DNA of 64,000 bases from Helicoverpa zea (GCF_022581195.2 NC_061482.1:62001-126000); one strand, 5' to 3'; numbered from the stretch's first letter, positions 30,118 through 42,320 are shown. A program made the numbers and translations. The notes: generated from the sequence alone by a model not told the origin.

Positions 30118-31215
30118 TTGATAAAAAAATACCGATGTGCTCTATTTACTGATTTATCGAAAGCATTTGATTATGTGAATCATGATATACTTTTAAAGAA
30201 AATAGAAACATACGGGATACGAGGAAATGTGCTAAATCTTATCAAAACTTACTTAAAAGGACGTAAACAATTTACAGAAATTTCTAGAGTCAGCCAGAAA
30301 ACGAAAAAAGAAGAAAAGTATGCTTCATCTAGAAGAAATATAAAATTTGGTGTCCTACAGGGTAGCGTACTCGGCCCCTTATTATTTTTGCTGTACGTGA
30401 ATGATTTACCTAACCAAACGCCAAATCCTATGGTTCTTTTTGCTGATGACAGCACCTTGATAATAAAATGTCACAATAAAGATTCATATGAAGATAACGT
30501 TAACAGTACGCTTGAAAAATTTATTGATTGGCTGGAAAAAAATAATTTAATTATAAATTTAGAAAAAAACAAAGTAATGCATTTTTATCAAAGAATAGTA
30601 AATACAAATATGAATATAAATTATAATGGACAAACAATAGATGATGTTAACGTAGCAAAATTTTTTGGAATTACGATTGATAGTCAACTGACATGGAAAA
30701 CTCAAGCAGATAACACTTGTAAAAAACTTAGTTCAGCTGCTTATGCTTTGTATAGTTTATCTAAAAAAGTAAACATTTAAACAGTATTGATAGCTAATCA
30801 TAGTCTAGTTGTTTCTGTCTTGAGATTTGGAATAATATTCTGGGGTAATTGTAGCGAGAGAGAAAATATTTTTAAGGCGTAAAAACGCTGTATTAGATCT
30901 ATTTTTAATCTCAAAGTGACTGACAGCTGCATACCTACTTTCAAAATTGGAAATAGCTATTTTTGTAAAAACTAATTACCACCTATTCCCGACTTTAAAG
31001 ATGTCTAGAAACAGAACCACATGTCTAAGATCTCAATATGAAGATAAGTTATGTCTAGGCCAGTCTAGGTAAATATAAAACTACTTTGTTGACAAAGAGT
31101 GTCATGGGTATGGCTCCTCGAATCTACAACCATCTACCAAAAATGATAAAAGAGCTACTAAGAGAAAGTTAAGAAGATTCAAAAACACGCTCAAAAAGGA
31201 GATCATTCAAGTCTC
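30118..31215 (+). pseudogene. Second jockey/CR1-like LINE, 5'-truncated
   Basis: It starts within the GATTT tail of the previous LINE. The frame 30118-30780 has FTDLSKAFDYVNHDILLKKI, LQGSVLGPLLFLLYVNDL, VLFADDSTLIIK and FFGITIDSQLTW, so the RT core is open. After a stop at 30778-30780 decayed C-terminal pieces follow (VLRFGIIFWGNC, KRCIRSIFNLKV). It is a different subfamily from its neighbour, roughly half identical by eye. Confidence 0.8.
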
Positions 31216-31279
31216 AAACATTTTGTACCCAAAAATGAAAGTGCCGGCCAGAAGAAAAAAATAGTAAACTCTTGTAGAA

Positions 31280-31990
31280 AATAATACTCAGAAGATTTTT
31301 TATTATTACAAGAATTGTCTACAATTAACCCCCAGGTTGCTATATGACTTTGAAAATACTAAAAATCCCACAATGTTTGGAGCAGTACTTAGGGTCCCAA
31401 ACTGGAGAAGGCAGCCGCTGCCTTCAGAGGACTCCTGCCCAACCTGGGAACTCATCAATTGGTCCCCCTCTCGCTGTGGGGAAGTCAACTCTTAATTACT
31501 GACTAGAACCCATCATGGGGAAACCAGAGCCGCGGTAATTCTTTCGAACAATCCCGCAGCCCCGATAGGTCTTGCCCCTGCAATAATATCGTACGATTCT
31601 TGTCGAGGATGCTCTGAAGATTTGTACTATTACAAGAAACGTCTTCGGTTAACCCCCAGACTGCTACACCGAGGAGCCTTTTACTGATTTAAGCCCATCA
31701 TGTTCCTTCTGACCATGTAGCAGGGCCGCGGTTGCTCTTTCGAACTATCCCGCAGCCCCGGCAAGTTTTGGCCCTGGTGGGCCTCCTGGGGTTTGCAGAT
31801 TTTTTTTTACCCTGGTACTTTCAGTGAAATGAATGATTACTTATTAAAAAATGCTATTACACTGTATCCGATTTCATTAATGATAACTCAATTTAGCTTA
31901 CAGTATTATTGTTCTTAGATTAAATTAATATAGTTATAAGTGATACCTAGATTATAGTTTTTATAGTATAAGTCTTATTTTTTGCATGCC
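31280..31990 (+). repeat. Duplicated non-coding block, probably a LINE 3' UTR
   Basis: ACAATTAACCCCCAGGTTGCTA near 31322 and GGTTAACCCCCAGACTGCTAC near 31648 begin two related units about 330 bases apart. Both also contain CCGCGGT...TCTTTCGAAC.ATCCCGCAGCCCCG. No coding. Confidence 0.5.
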
Positions 31991-32047
31991 ATTTAGGCAG
32001 AATGTACACGGGTCAAATAAAATTGTAACACCCAATTGTAAAATTAC

Positions 32048-32815
32048 CTACATTTTATGCAAATAAATCATCAGTTCGTGCCACAGCAAACATGCTAGAC
32101 GCGCTGCAGAATCGTGGTAACCTCAAACGCCCTCTGGAGCCCTTATTATATTGCACGCGCAGAGCATCTAGGTCCTTCCGTGTATAGCTGACCCACAGAC
32201 TGCCCGTGTAGAACCCCTGACAGTAAGCTTTGAAGAGGGTTATTTTGACCTCGCTACTACACAGAGCAAATCTGTGAGCCAGCACGTTGGCTGGCTGCTA
32301 GTGCCCTGCGCTCGCGATCTATATCTACCCCATCCTTGAGGTCCTCGGTGACATAAAGCCCTAGTATTTAAATTGAACGACCCTTTTAAGTGCTCGTCCA
32401 TTGAGAAAGATCGTGGGCTCATAATGTACATGTCTTCCGGGGGCCGCGAAGTATTCACTTTTGACTGCATTATATACCAATCCGTGGGTTGTCGCATATC
32501 TTTCCTGCCTGATTGAGCCAGCCGTTGGACCCAGCAGCACCAACGATTAACTCATTCATGTACAGGTTGAAGAGCTTGGGCGAGGAGATCCCACCGTCTC
32601 ACCCCACACTCCAACCCGTACGCGTCAGACAAGACGTCTCCCCACCGAACCTGGTTTAACTGATTGGAGTACCAGTACTGGAACAAACCCGTCATCTCAG
32701 GCGGTACACCCGCCTCCCTGAGCTTACCCCAAAGGATATTATATGACACAAAGTCAAATGCCTTTGAGAGATCAAGGAAGCAGGCATATACCGGAGTACC
32801 TCTATCCTTGTAGTA
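32048..32815 (-). pseudogene. LINE fragment, minus strand (RT to C-terminus)
   Basis: Minus-strand pieces read SYNILWGKLREAGVPPEMTG and WGDVLSDAYGLECGVRR (RT, 32749-32552), then GLVYNAVKSEYFAAPGRHVH. At 32285-32055 comes ALCSSEVKITLFKAYCQGFY with LRVQYNKGSRGRLRLPRF. The order fits an insect APE-type LINE. Several frame changes and stops. No 5' part. Confidence 0.7.
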
Positions 32816-32829
32816 GGTATTGGACGGTC

Positions 32830-33360
32830 TGCTTTAGACAAAGGTCCACTGATGTATAATGTGACGGAAATAGGAAGGTACTGTATGCGTCGTTCTAACC
32901 GTTCTAACAAATAACAAAGCGTTGCGTTGCGCGCGCTTGCGTTGTTCTACTGAACATCGCAAGTTGTTCCATTGAAGTTGGCCGTATTATATGAGCGTTG
33001 AATCAAGTTTTTAGAAAAACAAATCGAAATCGAATTGCGTCATTCGTGTGTTTGAATTAAATCGATTTTATTTCTTTCCTTCTTTTCCTTCAACTCAAGT
33101 AATGCTTGCTATAATCAGTCATAAAAACGTCAAAAACTAATACATAAATGAACTATTTTACTCACCGAAAATACGATATCTCATTCTTTTTTTATCTTCT
33201 AGACGTGATATTTTTGCAATTTTTGAGAGAAAACTTCGACACTTTTAACGACTTTGTTATAATATTCTTATATTTTTTTCTAAGTAGGTGAAATAGTAAT
33301 CTATGTGTAGCACTAAATATTTTGTTAATAGGATTAAAAAAAAAAAAAATTACCTCTAAA
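32830..33360. other. Unassigned AT-rich sequence
   Basis: Nothing recognised apart from short GCGTTGCGTTGCGCGC repeats near 32920. Confidence 0.3.
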
Positions 33361-33363
33361 TCT

Positions 33364-34480
33364 TTCATTGCCGTGTTTGTCCACACGTCACCTTGATGTG
33401 TTCTAGACCTTATTGATGAAAATGTATTAGTTATTTATATTAAAACCTACTTTTATTTGATTCGTGAATAGTTAAAGTATTGTTACGGAATACATTTATT
33501 CAAATATGTAAACAATACAAAAAATGGTAAATAAAAAATAGTTTGTCCCAGAACTATCATTCATCGCCATGTCCTAAACATAATATTTGAGAATATTGCT
33601 TTTCCTAAGGGTTTGCGTCCCTCCCGCTGTGCGCTAATTGTTGCATATTAGTGGTCGTCAAGTGTTCGACGTGGAATGACGTGTGCACGTGCCTGCGTTT
33701 TCGCGAAATAAATGAAAGTATTCAATTTTTTTACTACTGGACATTTTTTCTTTCATCGCCGTGGATAGGTCTAACTTCTGTTTGAATAAGTTTGTCCTCT
33801 TAATTGATCATTCGGTACAATGCCATTTATCTTATGTTTATTTGTGATGTGTTAATTACTGTGAATTATTAACAGATTTTTGTTTTTTGATGTTTTAGCC
33901 TTGATATTCATCGCCGCGCTCTCATTTCCGTGGTTTCCGTGGTAAAAATTTGCTATGGCAATGAAAAAAAATACACGGCAATGAAAAAAAATTCATTGCC
34001 ATGCCTTGTAAAACCATTTCGTTTCATTGCCGTGGCCACATGTTTCATTACCGTGACTTATGTTTTCATCGCCACGGCATGATTAAGAAAAAAAAACAAT
34101 TTGTACTATACAGTCAACTAAAAAAAGATATTTCCACGTTCACCTCACAAAATGATAAACTTACACACACACATAATAATGGATTGATTCTTTCTAGAAA
34201 GCCAAGATGCCTAAACCGAAACTATCGGAAGAGGAGAGAAAGGAAAGAAAAATACTATCTGAAAAAAAACGACGAGAAAAGTTCTTTCATTGCCATGGAC
34301 GCACGTTTCATTGCCGTGCATGCATGTTTCATTGCCGTGGCATAAAAATTTTAATCTTGTATATCTCGTTAGATTTTTAAGCTATCTACTAGATATTAAG
34401 TAAGAATACATATCTAATCTAAAACTTAAATAAACACTAGTTTTTCTTGTTCTAAAGTTGAAGAATCCACGGAAATGAAG
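33364..34480. repeat. Cluster of about 14 copies of a TTTCAT[TC]GCCGTGG motif
   Basis: Copies in the forward sense occur near 33364, 33560, 33752, 33907, 33922, 33990, 34022, 34043, 34064, 34287, 34308 and 34328. Reverse copies (GGCAATGAAAA) lie near 33958 and 33978, and a variant near 34470. Spacing is irregular, with a 21-22 bp rhythm at 34022-34064 and 34287-34328. No coding explains it. Confidence 0.7.
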
Positions 34481-34483
34481 ATT

Positions 34484-34765
34484 TTATTGGACCTGTTGAA
34501 ATTCACCCATATGTTTCAACATATCGAATATATCCTCTACGTTCTTTCGAGATTTGTCATCTTTCTTTCTATCAATAATTTTCTTCAATAGAACAGATTC
34601 AAATAACAACTTCTTTGCAATCATTATATCCTCAGCCGTAAACGCAGTCACACAGATCCTAGATAGACTGGTTTCATCCGTAACAGATATCTTGTTACAC
34701 ACGAACGCACGCACTTCATTGATAACGATGTTGCACGAACTGCATTTTACAATATTCGAGGTCAT
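34484..34765 (-). CDS. TE-associated protein N-terminus with CxxC, 93 aa
   Basis: The minus-strand ATG at 34765 opens MTSNIVKCSSCNIVINEVRA, then FVCNKISVTDETSLSRICVT and AFTAEDIMIAKKLLFESVLL. The Cys pair, the helix pattern and the Lys/Asp-rich linker resemble the N-terminal part of multi-copy uncharacterised proteins in moth genomes that I associate with transposons. It ends QQVQ and a stop, where CAACAG/GT would also serve as a splice donor, so this may be only the first exon. It is rather intact. It adjoins the GCCGTGG motif cluster and could belong to the same element. Confidence 0.4.
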   Translation of the reverse strand: MTSNIVKCSSCNIVINEVRAFVCNKISVTDETSLSRICVTAFTAEDIMIAKKLLFESVLLKKIIDRKKDDKSRKNVEDIFDMLKHMGEFQQVQ

Positions 34766-34859
34766 CGCCCCGACAACAGCTGTTTACGCGCGCACGTTAA
34801 GGCGAGGTGGGCGTGAAATTCGTAGTTTTGTATTGCGTTTTATTCGTTGATAACACGTC

Positions 34860-35600
34860 GACAAATACAGAAAGTTATTTGTAATTTTTTTTGTTAAATC
34901 GCATTTATTTATATACATATAATTTGGTTTGTCAAATATGCCTAAAGACTTTGTTTTAATATTCAATATTATTTTAGATTTTTTAAATTGTAATTCCACA
35001 TTATGATAATGGTCATAATAATATTTGCATGCCGGTTAAACGGCGAGACATGTGAAACACATACCTACTGTAACATCTTGTAATACCATACCATGTTTCT
35101 AGCAGATAAAATTTCTGATTTCTGATTTCTAAAATATTGAAAAAAATATATTGCATAGTTCACCCTTCGATTTAGATAATTCGGGATTGCGATACACGAT
35201 TACGTGCACTTTAGTGCATCCAATTAAATCGCAAAGACAAGTCTAAATTATAATCTAATAATCATTTCATTTGAGCTGTATTAGGATTAAAACAATAAAA
35301 AATATACCATAATGAAGGTCGTAAAAAATGTGACATAAATCGGCATCCAAAATGAGAAATATCAAAGTTCCTATCCCACTTATCCCAAAATCTAGTGTTT
35401 TCATTCCGTAACTCACGCGCGTCGTGTCATTTAGTTAGTCCCGAGCGGAACGCAGTGGAGGTCGTACGTATGCCAATTCTTGCGAGAACGTCGTTCTGAG
35501 TTCGCGGACGTACCTATTAAAATTTTATTGTCTTGGCATGAGTCCACAATAATTTGTAAATATTTTCATTTGATATAATTATTATTTTTTTAGTATTCGT
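34860..35600. other. Repeat-derived AT-rich sequence
   Basis: A LINE-tail-like segment (ATACCATACCATGTTTCTAG...TTTCTGATTTCTGATTTCT) lies at 35030-35130. The rest is unassigned. Confidence 0.35.
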
Positions 35601-35606
35601 TTTTAG

Positions 35607-36157
35607 GGTTCCGTAGCCAAAATGGCAAAAACGGAACCCTTATAGTTTCGTCATGTCCGTCTGTCCGTCTGTCCGTCTGTCCGTCTGTCACAGCCGATTT
35701 ACTCGGAAACTATAAGTACTACAGTGATGAAATTTGATGGGAATATGTGTTGTATGAACCGCTACAAAAATATGACACTAAATAGTAAAAAAAAGAATTG
35801 GGGGTGGGGCCCCCCATACATGTAACTGAGGGATGAAATTTTTTTTTTCGATGTACATACCCGTGTGGGGTATCAATGGAAAGGTCTTTTAAAATGATAT
35901 AAAGTTTTCTAAAAAACATTTTTCTTAAAGTGAACGGTTTTTGAGATATCAGCTCTCAAAGTCGTAAAAAGTATGTCCCCCCCCCTCTATTTTTATAACT
36001 ACGGGGTATAAAATTCTAAAAAAAATAGAGGTGATGCATGCTAATTAACTCTTTCAACGATTTTTGGTTTGATCAAAGTATCTCTTATAGTTTTTGAGAT
36101 AGGTTGATTTAACTGTAATTTACGGAACCCTTCGTGCACGAGTCCGACTCGCACTTA
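35607..36157. repeat. Dispersed repeat GGGTTCCGT...GAGTCCGACTCGCAC
   Basis: It starts AGGGTTCCGTAGCCAAAATG, carries TCCGTCTG microsatellite units at 35655-35690 and ends CGTGCACGAGTCCGACTCGC. Opposite orientation to 20383-21009. Confidence 0.65.
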
Positions 36158-36524
36158 AATTAACAAACGGGATACTCAAAAAAAAAAAACAAAAGTGGCT
36201 ATACAAAGGCTAAATAAAAGAAAGGAAAGAATGATCTGATAATAAATTGTTCTTACATATTATTATTTGTTATTAATTTGATTTCTTCACTTTACTAAGT
36301 AATACCTAGCTAGATAGTACTACGTACCATGCGAATTATGGCAATATTGGCAATTATTTATGCCGTTGAATTTGCTACTCTACGGTAATGTAAATAAAGA
36401 AGTTACGCGCGCAAAAAACTACCAATAGTATAATGGTTTATTTTTGTCACAGAATTTTAGGTAAAAATCGCAACAAGTGTTTGACCTATAACTATTTACC
36501 TACTTACTAACTTACAGCCAGTTT

Positions 36525-36689
36525 CTTCATCAAAAGTAAAAGCCAAAGTAATGTCTAAAGTAAAAGTAACGGTCAAATTCATTTTTTCTATTAGTTTTTC
36601 TGTCACTTTAGCCTTGAAAAAACAAATTTGACCGTTACTTTTACTTTAGACATTACTTTGACTTTTACTTTTGATGAAGAAACTGGCCG
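36525..36689. mobile_element. Fold-back MITE, 165 bp, TTA duplication
   Basis: The left arm CAGCCAGTTTCTTCATCAAA is complementary to the right arm ending CTTTTGATGAAGAAACTGGC, with arms of about 65 bases. Flanked by TTA at 36522-36524 and 36690-36692. Confidence 0.85.
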
Positions 36690-36954
36690 TTAGTGATATT
36701 TCCGTTTTTCTATGTATTAGATACCTAGTATGTGAGTAATAGAACAACTGTGGGTAGCTGTTGGTCTTTATCTGACCTACGCGCGACCACAAACCAGTTC
36801 ATGTTGAGCTCTAGTTATACGGCAAATCTATACAACGCGTGGTCATTTTGTGTTGAAAACTTACAAATTTTGGTATATTGAATGAATCTAATGCGCCTAA
36901 ATATTAGACCTACTGCACAGTTGAATGTTCAACTCAGTCACTCTTTATTCAGTC

Positions 36955-37147
36955 ACTAGCTTCTGCCAGCGGTTTCACCCGCATCCCGTGGGAACTACTT
37001 CCCGTACCGGGATAAAAAGCCTATAGCCTTCCTCGATAAATGGGCTATCTAACACTGAAAGAAATTTTCAAATCGGACCAGTAGTTCCTGAGATTAGCGC
37101 GTTCAAACAAACAAACAAACTCTTCAGCTTTATAATATTAGTATAGA
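36955..37147 (+). repeat. Dispersed repeat related to 13768 and 26030 copies
   Basis: TAGCTTCTGCCAGCGGTTTC, CCCGTACCGGGATAAAAAGC and the AACAAACAAACAAAC...TATAATATTAGTATAGAT end mark a diverged subfamily. Confidence 0.65.
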
Positions 37148-37308
37148 TTTATTTAGGACTGGCTAAGACACATGATAGGTAACGGAAATATACCTAGGTA
37201 GTCAACAAATACCTTTACAATCTACTAGGTATATAGCTACAGTGCAATAATATTAGTATGGTGGTGGTAAATATTTTTGTAAACAAAATGTTTTTATTTC
37301 GTGATCTA

Positions 37309-38908
37309 GCCCCAACAAACAATCTACTCTTATAAAATTATATGTTTAAGGTCTAATTTCTTATAGTTGCTTTAAAATCGCTTTCATTATGTCAGTGTTC
37401 CTTATTATGGCACAATATAAGAAGATTTGCTAATATTACCTTTACTCTTATAATTTGGTTGGGTTAACCATAACAAGTCCAAATTACATGATTATAATAA
37501 GGATTGAAAATGTGTTATTCTCATAAGCGCATTTACAATGCTTTTAAGCCTTATAATATTCAAAACCTTATAAAAGCTTTTCATTTGGCTAACTGTTCTT
37601 ATAATAGTAATGCATAAGCTAACCTTGATACTTTTAAACTCATAGGAGCATTTCATAAGATGTCTACCCAACAAACAATATTCTGCATTTTATATGGTCT
37701 TTACAAGAATGAACGCAATCCATAATCACTTACATAGTCATTAAATACTTATACTTATAGTCATAAACCCGATACCAACAAATCACTTGAGGGTTCCGTC
37801 AATGATTTTATGGAAGATGACAATGAAGTACAGGAAATCAGTCAAGAAGAATATAACGGTAGTGGTAGTGAAGAAGACATACATTTTCAACTACTTACAA
37901 TTACAAATACTCTTTACAATTTTGACAGAATAAGAAAGTGAATAGTAGCAAAACTTCTATTTTTTCACGACCAATCACAAAGTGTGAAGGTATGTTTGAC
38001 AAAGTCTGATATTTGCAATGAAAACATTTTCGTTGTACGATAAAATGTGTCAAATTCCATGGCCATCTCTTGTTTTGGACAGTGAGATCTTCTCCGTAAA
38101 TACGACCATTGTGATAATACCTAAAATGTAATATAGCTAATATTAATAGATACAGCTACGGAATGATGAAAGGAACCCTAACTGTAGATAAAATGGCGAT
38201 AGCAGATGGAATAAATGTTGCCATTACAGAGCTTATAATCTTATAGATTTCTAATAGACGTTGTGAGAATGATATTACCCTTGTAAAAGCGTTATAAAAA
38301 ACATGCCTTAATAATTATTCACATTTTTACGTCAAAACTACTGAAATTCAAGGGCGCGTTGAAATTACACTTTTTGTACCACATTTTATCATACGTTTGA
38401 ATTCCCACACAGTTTTCTCAATAAACAAGCACAATATATGTACTCTCGGATTCAGGTACACTAAAAAAAATAAATGAAATTAATCATGGTTCTTGTTTTC
38501 TTTAAAATACTCGTTGACGCTGCAAAACTGTGAAAAATCACTCATCAAAACACCTGTTGCAGAATCTCAAACACTGATTTTAAGGCGAATAGCTTTAAAA
38601 TAGAATTTGTCTTGCCGCTATAAGTTTTACTCCCTTGTTGCTCGCCATTATAAAACATGTATAAGGTTGGTTGGCTTTTTAAGAGCAAATCCTTTTGCTT
38701 TTATTAGTTTGACTCCCTTATCGCTTGCTATAATAAAGTACATATAAGAAAAAGAAGCTGACAATAAAGCAAATATAAGGGGGGTTTGAGGTTATTGTTC
38801 TTGTAATTTGTGCCCAAACGCACCCTTATTAGCGTTAATACGGCTCTTATAAGAAATTTATTTTTGGCATTTTTAGCCACTATGAGAGGATTTTTTGTTT
38901 GTTGGGGC
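37309..38908. mobile_element. DNA transposon, 1600 bp, GCCCCAACAAACA ends, CTA duplication, dense CTTATAA repeats
   Basis: The ends are GCCCCAACAAACAA and TTGTTTGTTGGGGC, flanked by CTA at 37306-37308 and 38909-38911. The interior has more than 20 copies of CTTATAA or close variants on both strands, densest within 450 bp of the left end. A second internal CCCAACAAACAAT is at 37667. A short acidic open stretch (37811-37941, DFMEDDNEVQEISQEEYNGS) may be a transposase remnant. The superfamily is not clear; a 3-bp duplication would suit Harbinger. Confidence 0.7.
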
Positions 38909-38911
38909 CTA

Positions 38912-39812
38912 CCTATGATACGCGCAGAATACTCGTGCCGCAGAGTAGAATTATAACAGTATGACCATTTCTTACGAATATATAAAAGTACTGCATCGAA
39001 TTATATAAAAAAAATGTGAAGTTATATTATACATACCATCTGAGCTTGAAATGTGGCAGAAATATTTTTTTTGCAAGTGTAGTGTAGTAGTAGCATTAGT
39101 AGTTACCATTAAATCGTCAGCACCTATCTGATACAGTATTTTATATCCCATGTTTTAGTGATCACGTAAGTACAAATGCTATGTGCAGTAGATGTGTGTG
39201 GATGTAAGATCGTTCAGTACCGTCTCTCTCTCTCTCTCTTTCAATAGTGTACGTACATGCGAGCATGAGCTACACATGTTTTTATACAATTATAATACAT
39301 ATTAATATATTGTTAATAATACATATTCAAATTATGTGTGCTATGTGTTGCATTAAAACAGTTATCTTTTTAAATTAAAATAATAAATAGTTGACCTACT
39401 GACTACACGACTACACTGTGACACTTTGCTCGGAACCCAATTCATGTGAGTTCAGCCCCGACGACGTAAGCGCGCGGCTCGCTTTGCGGCAATCGCTGGC
39501 AAGTCTTGCTAGCGGCAAATGCCTATTTCGCTGGGTCTGCCCGATCTTAAAAGCTACGTAGGTCTGTCCTTGAAAAGCGCGTGCGCGAGACTCCGTGACA
39601 AAAGTGTCACGTTTTGTACGGTTGTTAACCCGTACATCACGTGTGAATGGTTGAACTGTTTTAGCAGAAAATTAAAGGGGCGACAGCTTAGTCCTGACAG
39701 AAGGGCTGCTTTTTGCCACCATCTGGCTACGGGAATCAGTTATCTCAGACACGGGTGAAACCGCGGTCTAAAGCTAGTTACGTTAGTATATTAAGAAGCC
39801 AGAAAAACACAC
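38912..39812. other. Mixed repeat sequence with a CT microsatellite
   Basis: A (CT)n run lies at 39224-39238. 39470-39760 is more GC-rich and has an open plus frame (LGLPDLKSYVGLSLKSACAR) with no family match. It ends in a reversed dispersed-repeat start (GGGTGAAACCGCGG). Confidence 0.3.
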
Positions 39813-40075
39813 CTGTCGCGGAGGATAGGGGTGTGGGCGCCAGTCGACGGCAAGCGATCACCGGCCTCTAGAGGTGTCGCTGATCTCGCTTGTGGATAGC
39901 GCGAGTGCGGGCTCCTCGAGAGCGGACTGCGCACGCTCGGGCTGCGCGAGTGCGGGCTGCGCGAACGCGGGACAAATCCCTGCACGCGCGGCAGCCGCGC
40001 GCGTCTCTCCGGCGACGACGCAGCTGACATCGGCAATCCCGACATCAGCTCGCAGAGCACGCTGCGCACCACGTT
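39813..40075 (-). CDS. Host gene exon C, Ser/Arg/Pro-rich
   Basis: On the minus strand the acceptor GAGGTGTAAG precedes a 263-bp exon that begins in phase 0, as required after exon B, and ends with two bases before the donor GTGTGT. It reads NVVRSVLCELMSGLPMSAAS, then a run of RSRSPHSRSPSVRSPLSRSP repeats and ATPLEAGDRLPSTGAHTPIL. Third positions are mostly G or C and no stop occurs. The SRSP repeats suggest a disordered, phosphorylated region. No domain is recognised. Very unlike its AT-rich surroundings. Confidence 0.6.
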
Positions 40076-40224
40076 CTTACACCTCTCCTGTGACGACAGT
40101 TATGATAAGATGATGGAAGGAAATAAAAACATTTCAAATGCAACATCGGAGCACATTTGTTACATGCGCGGCTTGTAGACTAACATTATCGTTAGTAGAT
40201 TGAGGTGGGTAAGTACTTTATTAG

Positions 40225-40654
40225 CCTCATCATTTCAGCCATAGGACATCTACTGCGGCACATAGGCCTCCCCCTTAGATCTCCACAGATACCTGTTGGA
40301 GGCAACCTGCATCCAGCGTCTTCCGGCGAACTTTATAAGATCGTGAGTCCACCTTGGGCGTCCTACGCTGCGCTTGCTAGTCCGTGGTCTCCACTCCAGC
40401 ACTTTTCGACCCCATCGGACATCTACTCTGCGAGCAGTATGGTGCCGTAAGTCATCACTGGTAACACACATTGGTTGAAGACTTTCGTCTTGAGGCACTG
40501 AGGTATGTCGGACGAAAAGACATTGCGTAGTTTCCCGAACGCTGCCCAGCCGAGTTGGATTCGGCGGTTTGACCTCTTTCTCGAAGATGGACCTGCCTAA
40601 TTTAACTACTTGTCCTAGGTAGATATAATAAGCTGTTGATCTGCATCCCTGCAA
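40225..40654 (-). pseudogene. RTE-like LINE 3' end, copy 1
   Basis: The minus strand reads VSVREVAQ-like remnants to VDVRWGRKVLEWRPRTSKRS, VGRPRWTHDL and RWMQVASNRYLWRSKGEAYV, the C-terminus of lepidopteran endonuclease-reverse transcriptase (RTE-type) elements. It is shortened relative to the copies at 45360 and 55746. Confidence 0.75.
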
Positions 40655-40659
40655 TATTC

Positions 40660-40931
40660 AAGGACGTAATTGTGCTAATGATTCTCGACCCAAATCGACA
40701 AAAAAATTGGTAAGTAATTTTTTTTTTTTCGGAAATCACAATTTTTTCGGTCACTGTCACCTAGCCGTATTTAAACTCGGCGCGTGTGTTACTGGCCTTA
40801 AAACTACACTGCGGTCTCACACAAATGCAAACAGAAAGCATACGCAACGATTATTCATAAAATTGGGTTAATTCTGAAATACTATGAAATTACAATGACA
40901 ATAAAAAACTTTTTACAAAAAAAAAAAAAAA
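40660..40931. other. Unassigned AT-rich sequence
   Basis: Poly-T and poly-A tracts only. Confidence 0.3.
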
Positions 40932-41504
40932 TCCCACCCAAAACAAAAATGTGAAAGGCTGCCAAGTTCGATAATATGGGAATGCTTCGCCTATAAAAGA
41001 AGTGAGATCTGAATAAGTACCAAGTTCCATAAACATACCTCAGTTAAAAATAGTTACTTTTTAATGATGTTACTTGGCAAGTTTTCACACACCTTGTTAT
41101 AAACCTACTAAACGCAATGAATCAAGTATATACTTTTCTATTAAAACGATATTTTTCCCCTTACCTTGACATGAAGACCTACCTCCATGCCAAATTTCAA
41201 GTCAATACGACCATTGGAAGTGGTCTAGGTTTTTGATGAGTGAGTCAGTCAGTCAGTTAGTGTATAGTAAAAATAGCGATTTTCTGACGTCAATATCTCA
41301 AGACCTACTATAGGTATATAAATGAAATTTTGTATTTTAGATAAGTGAGGGGGTCTCAACAGATACTAATTTGATATGAATAAATAAAATAGATTTTGAG
41401 TTATAGGGGGGTCGAATTTGGCCCGAAATGGTTCGTGTAATATAACCCACGGCCGGTGTGTCGCTTTTTTTGCTCGAACTTGGCGGACACACTGCCGTGT
41501 GTCT
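40932..41504 (+). mobile_element. Non-autonomous element with terminal hairpin, copy A (573 bp)
   Basis: It starts TCCCACCCAAAACAAAAATG and ends with the hairpin GACACACTGCCGTGTGTC followed by TAGA. A second copy (42452-43598) shares both ends and then diverges, which fixes the borders. TC start, CTAG near the end and a 3' hairpin recall Helitron/Helentron derivatives, but the hairpin lies closer to the end than usual. A GTCAGTCAGT microsatellite is internal. Confidence 0.5.
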
Positions 41505-41507
41505 AGA

Positions 41508-41652
41508 CCGACTCCCAAAAACACTGAAAAGCAAAAGAAAAACTATTCTTAGGTTAGTTAAGGCAGTGTCTAATGGATGTTCCTGAGTTTATACGCCACC
41601 GACTTCTAGGCCGATGCACCTAATGCTTTTCAGTGTTTTTGGGAGTCGGTTT
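41508..41652. repeat. Fold-back CCGACTCCCAAAAACACTGA
   Basis: CCGACTCCCAAAAACACTGAAAAGC and its complement ending GGGAGTCGG lie about 120 bases apart. The BEL element at 58057 is inserted in another copy of this repeat. Confidence 0.7.
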
Positions 41653-42240
41653 TATTTTTTTGTAAAAAGTTTTTTATATTTTTGGCTTTTCAGTGACAAG
41701 CATAGTTGTCACTATCCGTATTTGTGGAAAGTTCTCATTAATACAAATAATATAAGCCGAAAGACGAGGTAGTTTACATATTCAGTTGTCGAGTTCCCTC
41801 GACCTTCTCTCGTCTCCATCATCAGGTCAGCTCCAAACCTTCACTATTGCATTAATAGACGTACACCCAGGATTTCCATCATCAGATCCTGACCTGATGT
41901 TTATGGGACCACCTGAGAAGTCAACCCTATCGAACAAGTTTAGCAAATCGGTCCAGGCGTCTTAGAGTAATCGGTGAACATACATTAAAAATAAAAAAAA
42001 AGATAACGACGAATTGAGAACCTTCTCCTTTTTGGGAAGTCGGTTAAAAAAAGCAGCGCATATTAGCTACTAGCTTCTGCCCGCGACTTCGTACGCGGAT
42101 CCTGTCCCTTATGCCACCGACTACCGGGTCAGCAAAATCAAATATGATAATCGATGTAGAAAACACATTCTAGACCGAAAATCGCGTAAATTTCAAATAT
42201 GTGTTTACATATTAATCTGGGCCCTACTCATGAGTATGAT

Positions 42241-42320
42241 TAATAATTGTTGAAAGGACAATGCCTAAAAACGTCCCCACCCACCAACAGACTTGAAAGT
42301 AGTGTCATTGGATGCGCCTC
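42241..42320 (+). repeat. Repeat GAAAGGACAATGCC...CCACCCACCAACAGACTTGA
   Basis: Paired with a similar block at 44331-44400. Function unknown. Confidence 0.5.

Noticed and set aside
35650..35695. Short regularly repeated TCCGTCTG units as a possible CRISPR array
   Set aside because: Simple microsatellite with no spacers, within a eukaryotic dispersed repeat. The same holds for the GACG and GACA runs near 20932 and 19671.
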